A stretch of 64,000 nt of DNA from Bombella mellum (GCF_014048465.1 NZ_PDLY01000002.1:326285-390284); one strand, 5' to 3'. Positions 30,192 to 42,640 are shown, counted from the first letter of the stretch. Notes: generated from the sequence alone by a model not told the origin. A program made the numbers and translations.

Positions 30192-30707
30192 ATGCGTTTT
30201 CCTCTTTCCGCCCTTGCCCTCATCGGCCTGATGACCTGCCTGCCCGCCAGGGCGGCCCCGACAGCACCCGCTCCCCTGCCGGACATCAGCAGAATGACCA
30301 CCATCACTCCCGCCCATGAGCCTTACCCACCGGCTGACCTGGCCGCCAAACAGGTTCATGAAGCCTTCCTGACCGCTGCCAGAACCAACCGGCGTGTCCT
30401 TCTGGATTTCGGAGGGAACTGGTGCCCGGACTGCCGCATTCTTGCAGGCATCTTTGCCGTTCCCTCCGTCAGCCAGTGGCTGGACGAGCATTTCGTGATC
30501 GTCCCCGTCAATGTCGGGCATCTTGATACCAACATGGAGCTGGCCCAGCAGTACGGCGTGACCATCAAGGCCGTCCCGACGGTCCTGATCCTCACGCCCC
30601 AGGGCCGCCTGCTGAACCCTGATGGCACCCTCGCCCTCGGTTCGGCCCGCCAGATGGCTCCACAATCCGTCATCACCCTGCTGAATGAGTGGAACCAGCG
30701 TCCCTGA
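30192..30707 (+). CDS. Secreted thioredoxin-family protein
   Basis: This 171-residue exported protein has a signal peptide (MRFPLSALALIGLMTCLPARA) followed by a thioredoxin fold. The active site is GGNWCPDCRIL, a CxxC of the type seen in DUF255 and thioredoxin-7-like oxidoreductases, with the cis-proline region KAVPTVLIL. It probably works in the periplasm on disulfides of envelope proteins. The ATG at 30192 begins the signal peptide; the longer open frame upstream to 29925 overlaps another gene and is not plausible. Confidence 0.83.
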   Translation: MRFPLSALALIGLMTCLPARAAPTAPAPLPDISRMTTITPAHEPYPPADLAAKQVHEAFLTAARTNRRVLLDFGGNWCPDCRILAGIFAVPSVSQWLDEHFVIVPVNVGHLDTNMELAQQYGVTIKAVPTVLILTPQGRLLNPDGTLALGSARQMAPQSVITLLNEWNQRP

Positions 30708-30714
30708 AAATGAA

Positions 30715-30749
30715 GGGAGCCACTCTTTGCCAGAGGAGGAATGGCTCCC
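30715..30749. terminator. Hairpin between convergent genes
   Basis: GGGAGCCA at 30715-30722 pairs with TGGCTCCC at 30742-30749, with a shorter inner stem CTCT/AGAG in the loop. It lies between the thioredoxin-like gene and the aminotransferase and may end both. Confidence 0.65.
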
Positions 30750-30756
30750 GTCTCTG

Positions 30757-31961
30757 TCAGTCCGTGATTCCCTGCACGAAGCCTGCCAGCCGTCGGCAGG
30801 CTTCTTCCAGCTCTTCGTCAGATGCCGCAAAGGACAGACGCAGATGCGGCCCATAACCGAAGGCTGAACCCGGTACGGTCGCCACATGAGCCTCCTCCAG
30901 CAGGGCCTCCGCAAAGGCCACGTCATCACCCAGCAGACGTCCCCCGGCAGACTTCCGCCCGATCAGGGCAGACAGCCCCGGATAGGCATAGAAGGCACCC
31001 TGCGGCAGGGCGCAGCTCAGCCCCTCGATCCGCCTCAAGGCATCAACCACAAGCCCACGCCGCCGTTCGTAGGTCTCACGCATGGCCCGGACCGCGGCAA
31101 CATCCTCTTTCAGAGCTGCCACAGCACCGCCCTGCGCCAGCGTGCAGATGCCTGATGTCGTATTGCCCTGCACCTTGATCATCGCCCTGATGAGGGGCAC
31201 CGGGCCGCAGGCAAACCCGACCCGCCAGCCTGTCATGGCATAAGCCTTGCTCATGCCATTGATGATGAGGATACGGTCGGCAAGGTCCGGGGCGACATTG
31301 AGCAGGGAGAGATGATGCCTGCCATCAAAGGTCAGGTGCTCATAAATCTCATCACTCATCACCATGACATGCGGAGCTTCCCGCAGGACGGCAGCAATGG
31401 CCTCCAGATCGTCCCGCTCCAGAATGGCACCGGTCGGATTGTTGGGGAAATTCAGCACGAGCCAGCGGGTCCGGGGCGTGATGGCCTTGCGGATGGCCTC
31501 GGCCCGGGGCCGGAAACCGTCCTCCTCCCGGCAGGCGATCTCCACCGGCACGCCACCGAACATCCGGGCGATGAGCGGATAGCTGACCCAGTATGGTGCC
31601 GGAACGATGACCTCATCCCCATCATCAAGCGAGGCCATGAACGCGTTGAAAATGGCCTGCTTGCCACCATTGCAGACCATGATCTGGTCCAGCGAGACGT
31701 CCAGCCCGTTGTCCCGCCGGAACTTCCCGGCAACGGCCTCCAGCAGCGGCTTCTGCCCCGGAATGGGCGGATAGCCGGTATGACCAGCCTTCACTTCCGC
31801 CACGGCTCCATCAAGAGCCGCCGCAGGAGATGGAAAATCGGGCTGACCCAGAGCCAGAGAAATGACCGGTTTGCCCTGCGCTTTCAGTTCACGGGCACGG
31901 GCCGCCATGGCGATCGTCGCTGGCGTGGGCAATGTGGCGAGACGCCGGGACGGTCTGAACA

Positions 31962-31962
<1 letters not shown>
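30757..31962 (-). CDS. Pyridoxal-phosphate aminotransferase class I (aspartate aminotransferase-like)
   Basis: The 401-residue PLP enzyme has the fold-type I order: SLALGQPDFPSP, GGKQAIFNAFMASLDDGD, VLNFPNNPTGAI with the PLP-contacting Asn, VMSDEIYEHL and the PLP lysine in [17 protein letters not shown]. An Arg late in the chain (HLRLSFAAS) would bind the substrate carboxylate. It is a tandem paralogue of the next gene upstream: the downstream copy's start and the upstream copy's stop share one base. The exact amino-acid specificity cannot be read from sequence. Confidence 0.9.
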
Positions 31963-33248
<1,286 letters not shown>

Positions 33249-34358
33249 TCAGGCGAGTTTCTGAAGTTCCTTCAGCACAGCCTCTCCCATCTCCGCCGTG
33301 CTGACACGGCTCTCACCAGCAGCAGCGATGTCCGCCGTCCGCAGCCCGGAAGCCAGAACGTTGGAAACGGCCTGCTCGATCAGCTCGGAATCCGCACCAC
33401 GATCCAGCGAGTAACGCAGCATCATGGCCAGAGACAGGATCTGCGCCAGCGGATTGGCAATGCCCTTCCCGGCAATATCCGGCGCACTGCCATGAATCGG
33501 CTCATACAGGGCAGCCTGCCTGTCCGACCCTTCCGGCGTGCCCAACGTGGCAGAAGGCAGCATCCCCAGAGACCCGGTCAGCATGGAGGCGAGGTCTGAC
33601 AGAAGATCGCCAAAGAGGTTGCCCGTGATCATCACGTCAAACTGGCGAGGATCACGCACGAGCTGCATGGCGCAGTTATCCGCCAGCATGTGCGTCAGCG
33701 TCACATCAGAATACTCACGCTTGTGCAGGTCCGTGACCACCTCACGCCAGAGCAGGCCGCTCTCCATGACGTTGCCTTTCTCCACGGAGCAGACACGGCC
33801 ACTGCGCAGACGGGCGAGGTCGAAAGCCACACGGGCCACACGTTCGATCTCGGCGGTCGTATAGACTTCCGTATTCACGCCACGCTTCGTGCCATCCGGC
33901 AGGGTCTCGATTCCACGAGGCTCCCCGAAATAGACGCCACCGACCGTCTCCCGTACGATCATCAGGTCCAGCCCACGCACGACGTCCGGCTTCAGCGCAG
34001 AGGCGGAAAGCAGCGGGTCGAACAGCTTGGCCGGACGCAGGTTGGCGTACAGGTTCAGCTCCTTGCGGAGGCGCAGGATGGCCACCTCCGGCCGACGGTC
34101 AAACGGCACGTCCTTCCACGCAGGATCACCGACAGAGCCGAACAGTACGGCATCAGCAGCCTTGGCCTTGGCGATCACCTCATCCCGGATGGGCACATCA
34201 TGCTTCGCCAATGAGGCCCCACCGACGAGGTCTTCCGACAGGTCAACATCGAGGCCACGTTCGGCCTTCAGCCAGTCGATGATCCTGACGGCCTGCTCCA
34301 TGATCTCCGGACCGATTCCGTCACCCGGCAGCAGCAGGATTTTCTGTCTTGCGCTCAT
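33249..34358 (-). CDS. leuB: 3-isopropylmalate dehydrogenase
   Basis: LeuB is the NAD-dependent oxidative decarboxylase of leucine synthesis. The family motifs are [13 protein letters not shown] at the N-terminus, [22 protein letters not shown], the catalytic region [41 protein letters not shown] and [18 protein letters not shown]. At 369 residues it is full length. It overlaps leuD by 4 bp. Confidence 0.96.
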   Translation of the reverse strand: MSARQKILLLPGDGIGPEIMEQAVRIIDWLKAERGLDVDLSEDLVGGASLAKHDVPIRDEVIAKAKAADAVLFGSVGDPAWKDVPFDRRPEVAILRLRKELNLYANLRPAKLFDPLLSASALKPDVVRGLDLMIVRETVGGVYFGEPRGIETLPDGTKRGVNTEVYTTAEIERVARVAFDLARLRSGRVCSVEKGNVMESGLLWREVVTDLHKREYSDVTLTHMLADNCAMQLVRDPRQFDVMITGNLFGDLLSDLASMLTGSLGMLPSATLGTPEGSDRQAALYEPIHGSAPDIAGKGIANPLAQILSLAMMLRYSLDRGADSELIEQAVSNVLASGLRTADIAAAGESRVSTAEMGEAVLKELQKLA

Positions 34359-35017
34359 GCCTGCTCTCCCTTGCCACCAATGACACTCTGCGGGCGACCC
34401 GGCTGTTTCGTGGACGGCACCCAGGCACGGGATGGACGGGCCTCGAACTCACGGATGGCCTGCTCATGGTTCTTCAGTGTCTGGGCCACATCATCCAGCC
34501 CTTCCAGAAGAACCTGGCGACGGAACGGGTCCATCTCGAAAGACATGACCTCACCATCCGGGCGATGGATCTCCTGCTTTTCCAGATCAACCGTCAGGCG
34601 GGCATTCTCGCCGTGGCTGGCATCCTCCATCAGGGCAAGACACTGCTCACGGGGAAGACGGATGGGCAGGATGCCGTTCTTGAAGCAGTTATTATAGAAA
34701 ATATCCGCAAAGCTGGGCGCAATCACACAGCGTATGCCGAAATCCAGCAAGGCCCAGGGGGCATGCTCACGGGATGAACCGCAGCCGAGATTGTCCAGCG
34801 TGATCAGGATGCCGGCCTTGCGATAGGCCGGCTTGTTGAGCACGAAGTCCGGATTCTCCCGGCCATCAGCATCGTAACGCTGGCCTGCAAAAAGATGCTC
34901 GCCCAGACCGGTACGGCGGATGGTCTTGAGGAAACGGGCCGGGATGATCTGGTCCGTATCCACGTTCTCCTGCGGCAGGGCAGCGGCGACGCTTGTCAGA
35001 CGGGTGAATTTTTCCAT
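34355..35017 (-). CDS. leuD: 3-isopropylmalate dehydratase small subunit
   Basis: LeuD pairs with LeuC to isomerise 2- to 3-isopropylmalate. It shows [15 protein letters not shown], the [41 protein letters not shown] core and a short C-terminus. The start at 35017 (MEKFTRLTS) is chosen by homology; it follows the leuC stop by 2 bases. At 220 residues it is slightly longer than E. coli LeuD because of a C-terminal tail ending in [13 protein letters not shown]. Confidence 0.95.
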   Translation of the reverse strand: MEKFTRLTSVAAALPQENVDTDQIIPARFLKTIRRTGLGEHLFAGQRYDADGRENPDFVLNKPAYRKAGILITLDNLGCGSSREHAPWALLDFGIRCVIAPSFADIFYNNCFKNGILPIRLPREQCLALMEDASHGENARLTVDLEKQEIHRPDGEVMSFEMDPFRRQVLLEGLDDVAQTLKNHEQAIREFEARPSRAWVPSTKQPGRPQSVIGGKGEQA

Positions 35018-35019
35018 GA

Positions 35020-36462
35020 TCAGGCGGCTCCTTCTGCCATTGTCGACTCCAGCAGGTCCCGTGCATCGCACAGCGTCCCCGTCACGGCAGCGGCAGCGGC
35101 CATTGTCGGAGAACAGAGATGGGTGCGGCCATCAGGCCCCTGACGCCCCTCAAAATTGCGGTTGGAGGTGGAGGCGGAACGCTGTCCTGCACTCAGCCTG
35201 TCAGGATTCATGCCCAAGCACATGGAGCAGCCCGCCTCACGCCATTCAAAGCCGGCATCACGGAAAATCCTGTCCAGCCCCTCCTGCTCCGCCGCATGAC
35301 GGACCAGACCGGACCCCGGCACGACCATGGCCCGTACACCATCCGCCACCTTGCGCCCCTTCAGCACGGCCGCAGCGGCCCGGAGGTCCTCGATGCGGCT
35401 GTTCGTGCAGGACCCGATGAAGACGACATCCACCGGCGTACCGGCAATCTTCTGACCTGCTTCCAGCCCCATATAGGCCAGCGTGCGGCGGATGCGCTCG
35501 GCCCTGGCCGGGTCAGCAAAATCTTCGGGACGGGGCACGGTGCCGGTAATGGGCAGGACATCCTCGGGGCTGGTGCCCCATGTGACGGACGGACTGATCT
35601 CGGCGGCATCCAGCACCACTTCCTCATCAAAGTGGGCACCTTCATCCGTGGCGAGGGTCTTCCAGTACGCCACGGCCTGCTCGAAAGCCTCACCCTGCGG
35701 CGCAAAAGGACGACCCCTGACATACTCGAACGTCGTCTCATCCGGAGCCACCATGCCAGCACGGGCACCGGCCTCGATGGACATGTTGCAGAGCGTCATG
35801 CGCCCGGCCATGTCCAGCCTGCGGATGGCCGAACCGGCAAACTCGATCACATGACCGGTGCCGCCTGCCGTACCGATACGGCCGATGATGCTGAGCATGA
35901 TGTCCTTGGCCGTCACACCGGGAGCGATCTCACCCTCGACCCGCACACGCATATTCTTACTGCGCTTCTGGAGCAGGGTCTGGGTAGCCAGGACATGCTC
36001 CACCTCGGACGTGCCGATGCCGAACGCCAGCGAGCCAAAGGCCCCATGTGTGGAGGTATGGCTGTCCCCGCAGACGATCGTCATGCCCGGCAGGGAGACG
36101 CCCTGCTCCGGTCCGACAACATGCACGATGCCCTGCTGGCGGGAACGCAACGGGAAATAGGGAACGCCGAACTCCTTGACGTTCGCTTCCAGCGTTTCGA
36201 TCTGGAGGCGGCTCTGCGGGTCTTCCACCGGCTGGGAGCGGTCGGAGGTCGGGACGTTGTGGTCTGCCACGGCCATCGTGGCATCAGGACGCCGCACCGG
36301 GCGGCCTGCGGCCCGCAGACTCTCAAAAGCCTGCGGGCTGGTCACCTCATGAAGGAGGTGGCGGTCGATGTAGAGAAGGCTTGTTCCGTCCTCAAGGGCT
36401 TTCACCACATGATCGTCCCAGATCTTGTCGTACAAGGTTCTAGGGGTAACCGGATTCTGCAT
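35020..36462 (-). CDS. leuC: 3-isopropylmalate dehydratase large subunit
   Basis: This is the aconitase-type Fe-S subunit. It has [64 protein letters not shown], the first cluster Cys in [20 protein letters not shown] and the paired Cys motif [10 protein letters not shown]. Length 480. It starts 30 bp after rplS, so the leucine genes are probably read from the ribosomal-protein transcript, perhaps with extra promoters. Confidence 0.96.
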   Translation of the reverse strand: MQNPVTPRTLYDKIWDDHVVKALEDGTSLLYIDRHLLHEVTSPQAFESLRAAGRPVRRPDATMAVADHNVPTSDRSQPVEDPQSRLQIETLEANVKEFGVPYFPLRSRQQGIVHVVGPEQGVSLPGMTIVCGDSHTSTHGAFGSLAFGIGTSEVEHVLATQTLLQKRSKNMRVRVEGEIAPGVTAKDIMLSIIGRIGTAGGTGHVIEFAGSAIRRLDMAGRMTLCNMSIEAGARAGMVAPDETTFEYVRGRPFAPQGEAFEQAVAYWKTLATDEGAHFDEEVVLDAAEISPSVTWGTSPEDVLPITGTVPRPEDFADPARAERIRRTLAYMGLEAGQKIAGTPVDVVFIGSCTNSRIEDLRAAAAVLKGRKVADGVRAMVVPGSGLVRHAAEQEGLDRIFRDAGFEWREAGCSMCLGMNPDRLSAGQRSASTSNRNFEGRQGPDGRTHLCSPTMAAAAAVTGTLCDARDLLESTMAEGAA

Positions 36463-36492
36463 TCTCTCTCATCTCCTTATGAGAGCTGAAAA

Positions 36493-36870
36493 TCAGCCCT
36501 CCTTTTTGACATCACGCGGACGCTCGGCAATACGGGCGGACTTACCGGAGCGGCCACGCAGGTAGTATAGCTTCGCACGGCGAACCTTACCACGGCGAAC
36601 AACCGTAATATCAGCAATCGCCGGAGAGAAAAGCGGGAAAACACGCTCCACGCCCTCACCGTTGGAGACCTTGCGCACCGTGAAGCTGCTACCCAGACCA
36701 CGATTTGAGCGGGCAATCACCACGCCCTCGAAGACCTGTACACGTTCGCGTGTACCTTCAACGACGCGCACGCCGACACGCACGGTATCACCGGCGGCGA
36801 ACTCAGGAACGCTGCGGATGGCGGAAAGACGCTCCATTTCGCGCGCCTCGTACTGCTGAATGATGTTCAT
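36493..36870 (-). CDS. rplS: 50S ribosomal protein L19
   Basis: L19 lies at the 30S-50S interface. This 125-residue protein has the expected [35 protein letters not shown] core and [19 protein letters not shown] near its end. It follows trmD by 23 bp. Confidence 0.97.
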   Translation of the reverse strand: MNIIQQYEAREMERLSAIRSVPEFAAGDTVRVGVRVVEGTRERVQVFEGVVIARSNRGLGSSFTVRKVSNGEGVERVFPLFSPAIADITVVRRGKVRRAKLYYLRGRSGKSARIAERPRDVKKEG

Positions 36871-36893
36871 GCTTCAAACTCCCGAAAAAAAAC

Positions 36894-37598
36894 TCAACTC
36901 TGTTGCTGCTGTTCATACATGGCCCAGAGGTCCGGGCGGCGTGTACGGGTAACAGCGATGGATTTCTCATCTCGCCAGCGGGCGATCTCCCCATGATTGC
37001 CAGAAAGCAGGACGGGCGGAACATCCCTCCCCTCCCATGTGGCAGGCCGCGTGTACTGGGGGTATTCCAGCAGTCCGGCGGAGAAGCTTTCCTCCTCCCC
37101 GCTCAGGGCTGACCCCATCACACCCGGCAGAAGTCTCACACAGCCATCAAGGAGTGCCAGTGCCGGTATCTCGCCCCCGGAGAGGACAAAATCCCCCATG
37201 CAGACCTGTTCGACCGCATGTTTCTCCAGCACCCGCTCATCAACCCCTTCAAACCGTCCACAGAGAATGACAACGCCCTCTCCCTGAACGTACCGTGCGA
37301 TATCCTTCTGCTCCAGACGGTGGCCCCGTGGTGTCGGATAGATCACCGGGCGGTCATCATCTGTCTGCCTCACGCTGGTCAGGGCATCATCCAGCACGTC
37401 CGGCCGCATGACCATCCCTGCGCCCCCGCCAAATGGCGCATCATCCAGGGCCTTGTGCACACCCCGCCCGAACGGACGAAGGTCATGCGGCCTGCAGGCC
37501 CACAGGTTCCGCTCCAGGGCACGTCCCGCAAGGGAGCAGCCCAGCGGACCGGGGAACATCTCCGGAAAGAGGGTCAGGATGTCAGCCTGCCATGTCAT
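36894..37598 (-). CDS. trmD: tRNA (guanine-37-N1)-methyltransferase
   Basis: TrmD is a SAM-dependent SPOUT enzyme that methylates G37. It has [38 protein letters not shown], the knot region [19 protein letters not shown] and [16 protein letters not shown]. Length 234. It overlaps rimM by 4 bp. Confidence 0.96.
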   Translation of the reverse strand: MTWQADILTLFPEMFPGPLGCSLAGRALERNLWACRPHDLRPFGRGVHKALDDAPFGGGAGMVMRPDVLDDALTSVRQTDDDRPVIYPTPRGHRLEQKDIARYVQGEGVVILCGRFEGVDERVLEKHAVEQVCMGDFVLSGGEIPALALLDGCVRLLPGVMGSALSGEEESFSAGLLEYPQYTRPATWEGRDVPPVLLSGNHGEIARWRDEKSIAVTRTRRPDLWAMYEQQQQS

Positions 37599-38137
37599 GA
37601 GCGGACTTCCACCTCACCAGCCAGATCCCCTTCCACTTCCACGGCTTCCGGCGGGACGACCACGAGGCGTTTCGCCTTCATGTCCACCTCCGGCACGCAG
37701 GCCATGGTGAAAGGAACCAGCTGCCCCGCTTCCAGCTCCAGACTGGTGCCAGCCCCATAGTCATGGACACTGACAACACGCCCCACAGTCTCCCCGGAAG
37801 CAAGGACGGCTTCCATACCGATCAGGTCGATATGATAGAACTCGTCCTCTTCCACATCCGGCAGAGCCTCACGGGCAACATAGAGCTTACGGTTCACCAG
37901 CTTTTCTGCCGCTGTCCGGTCCGGCAGGGGCTGTCCATCCTGTCCCAGGACGGCAGCGATGCCGGGTGCCTTCCAGCGTATCTGCCACACGCTGCCCGTC
38001 TCATCATGAAGAGGCCCGAGTTCCTCGAGCGTCTCGGGATGCTCCGTTGCCGGGTGCAGGCGCACGAGCCCCCGCACGCCATGCGGACGCCCTATCGTGG
38101 CGACCAGAACATCCTGATGTGAAGGACGGTGTGACAA
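37595..38137 (-). CDS. rimM: Ribosome maturation factor RimM
   Basis: RimM binds S19 and helps 16S processing. The 180-residue protein shows the N-terminal [22 protein letters not shown] and the PRC-barrel stretch [21 protein letters not shown]. It sits between rpsP and trmD as in most proteobacteria. Confidence 0.93.
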   Translation of the reverse strand: MSHRPSHQDVLVATIGRPHGVRGLVRLHPATEHPETLEELGPLHDETGSVWQIRWKAPGIAAVLGQDGQPLPDRTAAEKLVNRKLYVAREALPDVEEDEFYHIDLIGMEAVLASGETVGRVVSVHDYGAGTSLELEAGQLVPFTMACVPEVDMKAKRLVVVPPEAVEVEGDLAGEVEVRS

Positions 38138-38162
38138 GAAGAAATCTCCCGCTCAGGCCTGA

Positions 38163-38516
38163 TCAGGCCTCGGCTGCCTTGGCGGCTTCAGCAGCCTTGG
38201 CAGCACGCTCCTGAGCCTTCTTCTTCGGAGCGGACTTCTTGGGCTGCTCACGGAAGGCCGGCTTCGGTGCCAGACCGGCATGGCCGAGGAAACGGGCCAC
38301 ACGGTCGGTTGCCTGGGCACCCTGCTCCAGCCAGTGCTTGATGCGCTCGTCGTTCAGACGCACGCGGTCGGCATGGTCGGACGGCAGCATCGGGTTGTAG
38401 GCACCCACCTTCTCAACAAAGCGGCCATCACGCGGGCTGCGGCTGTCGGCAACCACGATGTGGTAGTACGGACGCTTCTTCGCACCTGCGCGGGACAGAC
38501 GGATCTTCAGGCTCAT
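38163..38516 (-). CDS. rpsP: 30S ribosomal protein S16
   Basis: The conserved part is residues 1-80, [33 protein letters not shown] Lys/Ala-rich tail of about 35 residues ([20 protein letters not shown]) follows, as often in alphaproteobacteria. It is followed 25 bp on by rimM and preceded by ffh. Confidence 0.96.
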   Translation of the reverse strand: MSLKIRLSRAGAKKRPYYHIVVADSRSPRDGRFVEKVGAYNPMLPSDHADRVRLNDERIKHWLEQGAQATDRVARFLGHAGLAPKPAFREQPKKSAPKKKAQERAAKAAEAAKAAEA

Positions 38517-38570
38517 AACAACTCCTGCATCATCAGAACATTACAAAAAGACAGACAGCCAAGAGGACAC

Positions 38571-39992
38571 TCAGCCAAAAGGTGGACGGCCTCCCGGACC
38601 TCCCATCCCCTTGAACATATCGCCCAGACCACCGGCACCCCCCATGCCACGCATCAGACCAGACAGGCCGCCCATCTTGTTGAGCCGCTTCATCATGGTG
38701 GACATCTCACTGAACTGCTTGAGCAGCCGGTTGACCTCCGGAACGCTCGTGCCGGACCCAAGGGCGATACGCTTTTTGCGTGACGCCTTGATGATCTCCG
38801 GTGCGCTGCGCTCCTGTGCCGTCATGGAGGAAATGATCGCCTTGTGACGGTTGAAGATGGACGTGTCCAGATCCTTCCCCGCCAGCTTATCCTTCAGCTT
38901 GCCCATGCCCGGCAGCATGCCAAGAATGCCGGAAATGGAGCCAAGGCGATTGATCTGATTGATCTGCGAGACATAGTCATTCAGATCAAACTTGCCGGCG
39001 AGCATCCGCTTGGCAACACGCTCACCTTCTTCCTGATCGAGCTGCTCGGACGCCTTTTCCACCAGCCCGGCGACATCGCCCAGCCCCAGAATGCGCCCGG
39101 CAACACGCTCGGGATGAAACTCTTCGAGAGCCTCCATCTTCTCACCGGACCCGGTGAACTTGATGGGCTCCCCTGTCACGGCCTTCATGGAGAGGGCGGC
39201 ACCACCGCGGGCATCACCATCCATGCGGCTCATGATGACGCCGGTCAGGCCGATCTGGTCCTTGAAGGACTGTGCGGTATTGACGGCGTCCTGCCCGGTC
39301 ATGGCATCGACGACCAGCAGCGTCTCCACAGGCTTCGCCACGTCACGGACCTGACGGACCTCATCCATCAGGGCCTCGTCAATGGCCAGACGCCCTGCGG
39401 TGTCGAGAATGACGATGTCGAAGCCTTCACGACGCCCCGTATCCAGCGCACGGCGGGCGATCTCGACCGGCCCCTGCCCCTGTTCGATCGGCAGGGAGGT
39501 GACCAGCCCGTTCGTGCGTCCACCCACCTGCTCGGCGATCTGCTGGAGCTGGAGCTGGGCCGCCGGACGCTGCACGTCCAGACTGGCGAGCAGCACCTTC
39601 TTCCGCTCACGGCTGGCGAGACGGAGGGCCAGCTTGCCAGCGGTCGTGGTCTTTCCCGCCCCCTGAAGGCCGACCAGAAGATAAGGAACAGGTGCCGGAG
39701 CCGACAGGTTCAGCGGCACTGCACCAGCACCGCCCAGAGCCTCGATCAGCGCATCATTGACGATCTTCGCCACGGCCTGACCGGGCGAGACGCCATCCAG
39801 CACCTCACCGCCGACAGCACGCTCCTTCACCTTGCTGACGAAGCTGCGCACCACCGGCAGGGCCACGTCGGCCTCCAGCATGGCCAGACGGACCTCGCGC
39901 ATGGCCTCGGTGACGTCACCCTCCGAAAGCCTCTCCCCACGGGAAAGACCTTCGAAAACTTTCGACATTCTGCCAGAGAGCTGCTCGAACAC
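38571..39992 (-). CDS. ffh: Signal recognition particle GTPase Ffh
   Basis: Ffh targets nascent membrane proteins together with SRP RNA. The helical N domain is followed by the G domain with VGLQGAGKTTTAGKLALRL, LLASLDVQRPAA and VILDTAGRLAIDE, then TKMDGDARGGAALS-like TGVIMSRMDGDARGG. The Met-rich M domain ends in GGAGGLGDMFKGMGGPGG. The start is a GTG (MFEQLSGRMSKVFEGL). It heads the ffh-rpsP-rimM-trmD-rplS operon. Confidence 0.96.
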   Translation of the reverse strand: MFEQLSGRMSKVFEGLSRGERLSEGDVTEAMREVRLAMLEADVALPVVRSFVSKVKERAVGGEVLDGVSPGQAVAKIVNDALIEALGGAGAVPLNLSAPAPVPYLLVGLQGAGKTTTAGKLALRLASRERKKVLLASLDVQRPAAQLQLQQIAEQVGGRTNGLVTSLPIEQGQGPVEIARRALDTGRREGFDIVILDTAGRLAIDEALMDEVRQVRDVAKPVETLLVVDAMTGQDAVNTAQSFKDQIGLTGVIMSRMDGDARGGAALSMKAVTGEPIKFTGSGEKMEALEEFHPERVAGRILGLGDVAGLVEKASEQLDQEEGERVAKRMLAGKFDLNDYVSQINQINRLGSISGILGMLPGMGKLKDKLAGKDLDTSIFNRHKAIISSMTAQERSAPEIIKASRKKRIALGSGTSVPEVNRLLKQFSEMSTMMKRLNKMGGLSGLMRGMGGAGGLGDMFKGMGGPGGRPPFG

Positions 39993-40205
39993 GGGCTATC
40001 CTTAATTCCATGACAAACGCGCCACTGCGCGAACCCTCGCGGAGTGACGTGTCCGTAAACTCCCTACGCCTTTACGGCCTCCACCGCCCTCCGTCAAGCA
40101 GATTGTGCGGAAACGGAACCAGGCCCTGGGCCGTTGCCTCCTCCCGCACGGGAGCGTAGCCTGCCGGGAAACGGTTTTGCCGAACGAAGCAGAAAGGTCC
40201 ATGCC

Positions 40206-40958
40206 ATGAATGTCCTTCTCGTCCTCGCCCATCCTGAACGCCACTCCCTCAACGGAACCCTGGTGGACATCGCCACCCGTGAGCTGACCTCCCTCGGTCA
40301 TGACGTCCAGCTTTCCGACCTGTACCGGATGGACTGGAAGGCGACCGTCGACCAGGCCGATTTTCCGCATGGTGCGACCGACCCCCTGAATGTCGCCGCC
40401 GCCTCCGCCCGGGCCTATGAAACGGGACAGCTGACGGATGACGTGAAGGCGGAGCAGGAAAAACTCCGTTGGGCCGATACCGTCATCTTCCAGTTTCCCC
40501 TCTGGTGGTTCTCGGCCCCGGCCATCCTGAAAGGCTGGATCGAGCGCGTCTTCTCAGCCGGGTTCGCCTACGGCACGGGCAGAAGCTACGGCGATGGCTG
40601 CATGAAAGGCAAACGGGCCATGCTGAGCGTGACGATCGGCGGCACGGAGCATGACTACTCCGCCCGGGGCATCTGCGGCCCCATTGAAGACCTCCTCTTC
40701 CCCCTCACGCACGGCACGCTCTTCTATACCGGCTTTGCGACCCTGCCCTCTTTCCTCGTGTACAGTGCCGACCGGCTGGAAGAACGTGGCGAAGGCTTCT
40801 CGGAGCTTGTGGACCGCTACCGGGAGCGTCTTGCCACGCTGGAGACAACAGCCCCCATCCCGTTCCGTTCGGCCGCCAGTGGCGACTACGACCTCAGGAC
40901 GAGAGAGCTGCGCCCGGCCTGGAGGCTCCGAACACGGACGGCTTCAGGCTGCATCTGA
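40206..40958 (+). CDS. NAD(P)H dehydrogenase (quinone), flavodoxin-like fold
   Basis: This 250-residue flavoprotein matches the NQO1/MdaB-type family: MNVLLVLAHPERHSLNGTLVDIA at the FMN/FAD site, ADTVIFQFPLWWFSAPAILKGWIERVFSAGFAYG, and AMLSVTIGGTEHDYS. It probably reduces quinones or related compounds by two electrons in the cytosol. I chose the ATG at 40206 since the conserved first strand begins there. It is divergent from ffh. Confidence 0.88.
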   Translation: MNVLLVLAHPERHSLNGTLVDIATRELTSLGHDVQLSDLYRMDWKATVDQADFPHGATDPLNVAAASARAYETGQLTDDVKAEQEKLRWADTVIFQFPLWWFSAPAILKGWIERVFSAGFAYGTGRSYGDGCMKGKRAMLSVTIGGTEHDYSARGICGPIEDLLFPLTHGTLFYTGFATLPSFLVYSADRLEERGEGFSELVDRYRERLATLETTAPIPFRSAASGDYDLRTRELRPAWRLRTRTASGCI

Positions 40959-41025
40959 AAACGACGCCCTGAATCCGCCTCCTGAGCCACTCTTTCCTTC
41001 CCGCTTCTTCCCGAAAGGCACCAGC

Positions 41026-42336
41026 GTGAACAAACACGACATCACCTGCCCCCACTGTCACAAGTCATTCTCGCTCGACAATGCAGGCTATGCCGACATC
41101 GTCAGGCAGGTCCGGGACAGGGAGTTCGCCCGGCAGGTTCAGGAAAAGCTGGAGGCGGCGGCACAGGAAGAGCAGCTTGCCGCAGAACGGGCCAAATTTG
41201 CCCATGAACAGGAAATGCATCAGGCCCTCCACGCCCGTGACGCTGAAATACAGGCCCTGAAAAATCAGATCGAGCGGCACGAGGCGGACCGGCAGGCCGC
41301 CGCCTGCCTCGCCGAAGCTGAAAGGAAAGCCCAGCTACAGGAAGCCATGCAGGCCAAGGAGACGGAGATCCACCAGCTTCAGGCCCGGCTGGCGGCCGGT
41401 ACGGCGGAAAAGGAACTGGCCGTCACCAAAGCGGTTGAGGCTGTCCAGAAGGAGCGGGACACCCTGCAAAACACGCTGAAAGAGGCGGAACTGAAAAATA
41501 CTCTCGCCGCCTCCCGGCTGAAAGAGCATTACGAACTTCAGCTGAAGGACCGTGATGAGCACATCGAACGGCTGAAAGACATGAAAGCCCGCCTCTCCAC
41601 CAAGATGGTTGGTGAGACGCTGGAGCAACATTGCGAGGTGGAGTTCAACCGGGCACGGGCGATGGCTTTCCCACGGGCCTATTTCGAGAAGGACAATGAC
41701 GCCCGCTCCGGCAGCAAGGGGGATTACATCTTTCGGGATGCGGATGAAGGCGGAACGGAAATCATCTCCATCATGTTCGAGATGAAGAACGAGGCTGACG
41801 GCACCGCCACCAAGAAGAAGAACGAAGACTTCCTGAAGGAGCTGGACAGGGACCGCACGGAGAAGAAGTGCGAATATGCCGTGCTTGTCTCCCTGCTGGA
41901 ACCCGAGAGCGAGCTGTACAATACGGGCATCGTGGACGTGTCACACCGCTATCCGAAGATGTACGTCATCCGCCCGCAGTTCTTCCTTCAGATCATCTCC
42001 CTGCTCCGCAATGCCTCCACCAATGCGCTGTCCTACAAGCGGGAACTGGAGCTGACACGCCAGCAGAATATCGACGTGACCAACTTTGAGGAGAAGCTGG
42101 AGACGTTCAAGACCGGCTTCGCCCGCAACTATGACCTCGCCCAGCGGCAGTTCGGGAAGGCCATCGAGGAGATCGACAAGTCCATCTCCCATCTCCAGAA
42201 AATCAAGGAGAACCTGCTCAGTTCAGGCAACAATCTGCGACTGGCCAACGACAAGGCCCAGGACGTCACAATCAAGCGGCTTACCCGGGGAAATGCGACG
42301 ATGAAAAGAGCTTTCAAAGCCCTTGATACCCCCTGA
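41026..42336 (+). CDS. DUF2130 domain protein with zinc-ribbon and coiled coil
   Basis: The 436-residue protein starts with CPHCHKSF, one half of a possible metal-binding site. A long coiled coil (about 30-190) is followed by the DUF2130 domain from KMVGETLEQHCEVEFNRARAMAF. The segment GSKGDYIFRD...IMFEMKNE looks like a PD-(D/E)xK nuclease core, so a DNA-cleaving role is possible but is my inference. A second coiled coil closes the chain. The start is the GTG at 41026, which begins the conserved KHDITCPHC. Role in the cell is unknown. Confidence 0.82.
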   Translation: MNKHDITCPHCHKSFSLDNAGYADIVRQVRDREFARQVQEKLEAAAQEEQLAAERAKFAHEQEMHQALHARDAEIQALKNQIERHEADRQAAACLAEAERKAQLQEAMQAKETEIHQLQARLAAGTAEKELAVTKAVEAVQKERDTLQNTLKEAELKNTLAASRLKEHYELQLKDRDEHIERLKDMKARLSTKMVGETLEQHCEVEFNRARAMAFPRAYFEKDNDARSGSKGDYIFRDADEGGTEIISIMFEMKNEADGTATKKKNEDFLKELDRDRTEKKCEYAVLVSLLEPESELYNTGIVDVSHRYPKMYVIRPQFFLQIISLLRNASTNALSYKRELELTRQQNIDVTNFEEKLETFKTGFARNYDLAQRQFGKAIEEIDKSISHLQKIKENLLSSGNNLRLANDKAQDVTIKRLTRGNATMKRAFKALDTP

Positions 42337-42433
42337 AAGCACAAACAAGAAGTTGAACACTGTTTCAGAACTTGCCTTCTCTCAAGCTAGGTTGTATACC
42401 TCGAATTCAGACAACGACCCTGCTGAAAAAAAC

Positions 42434-42466
42434 GGCAGGCTAGGAACTGGTACTTCCTAGCCTGCC
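42434..42466. terminator. Perfect 13-bp hairpin after the DUF2130 gene
   Basis: Positions 42434-42446 pair with 42454-42466 around a 7-base loop. No T-run follows on the + strand, but an A-run just upstream would give a T-run on the - strand. It marks the left end of the structure-rich noncoding stretch. Confidence 0.6.
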
Positions 42467-42640
42467 AACGTGAGGAACACTCTACATGCCCACACCTAGC
42501 ACACCACGCCAGCATACAGCGAGCACTTTCATCATAATAATGCTAATGTTGCTTCCTACCCATTTTTCGTGGGAACCACCGCATCCAGCTGTATGGATTA
42601 ATCTTCCCATCACCGTCACGCTAAATCTCTAAACTGTCTT

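Noticed and set aside
30715..30749. Attenuator hairpin for the aminotransferase genes
   Set aside because: It lies downstream of the aminotransferase stop, so it can only act as a terminator.
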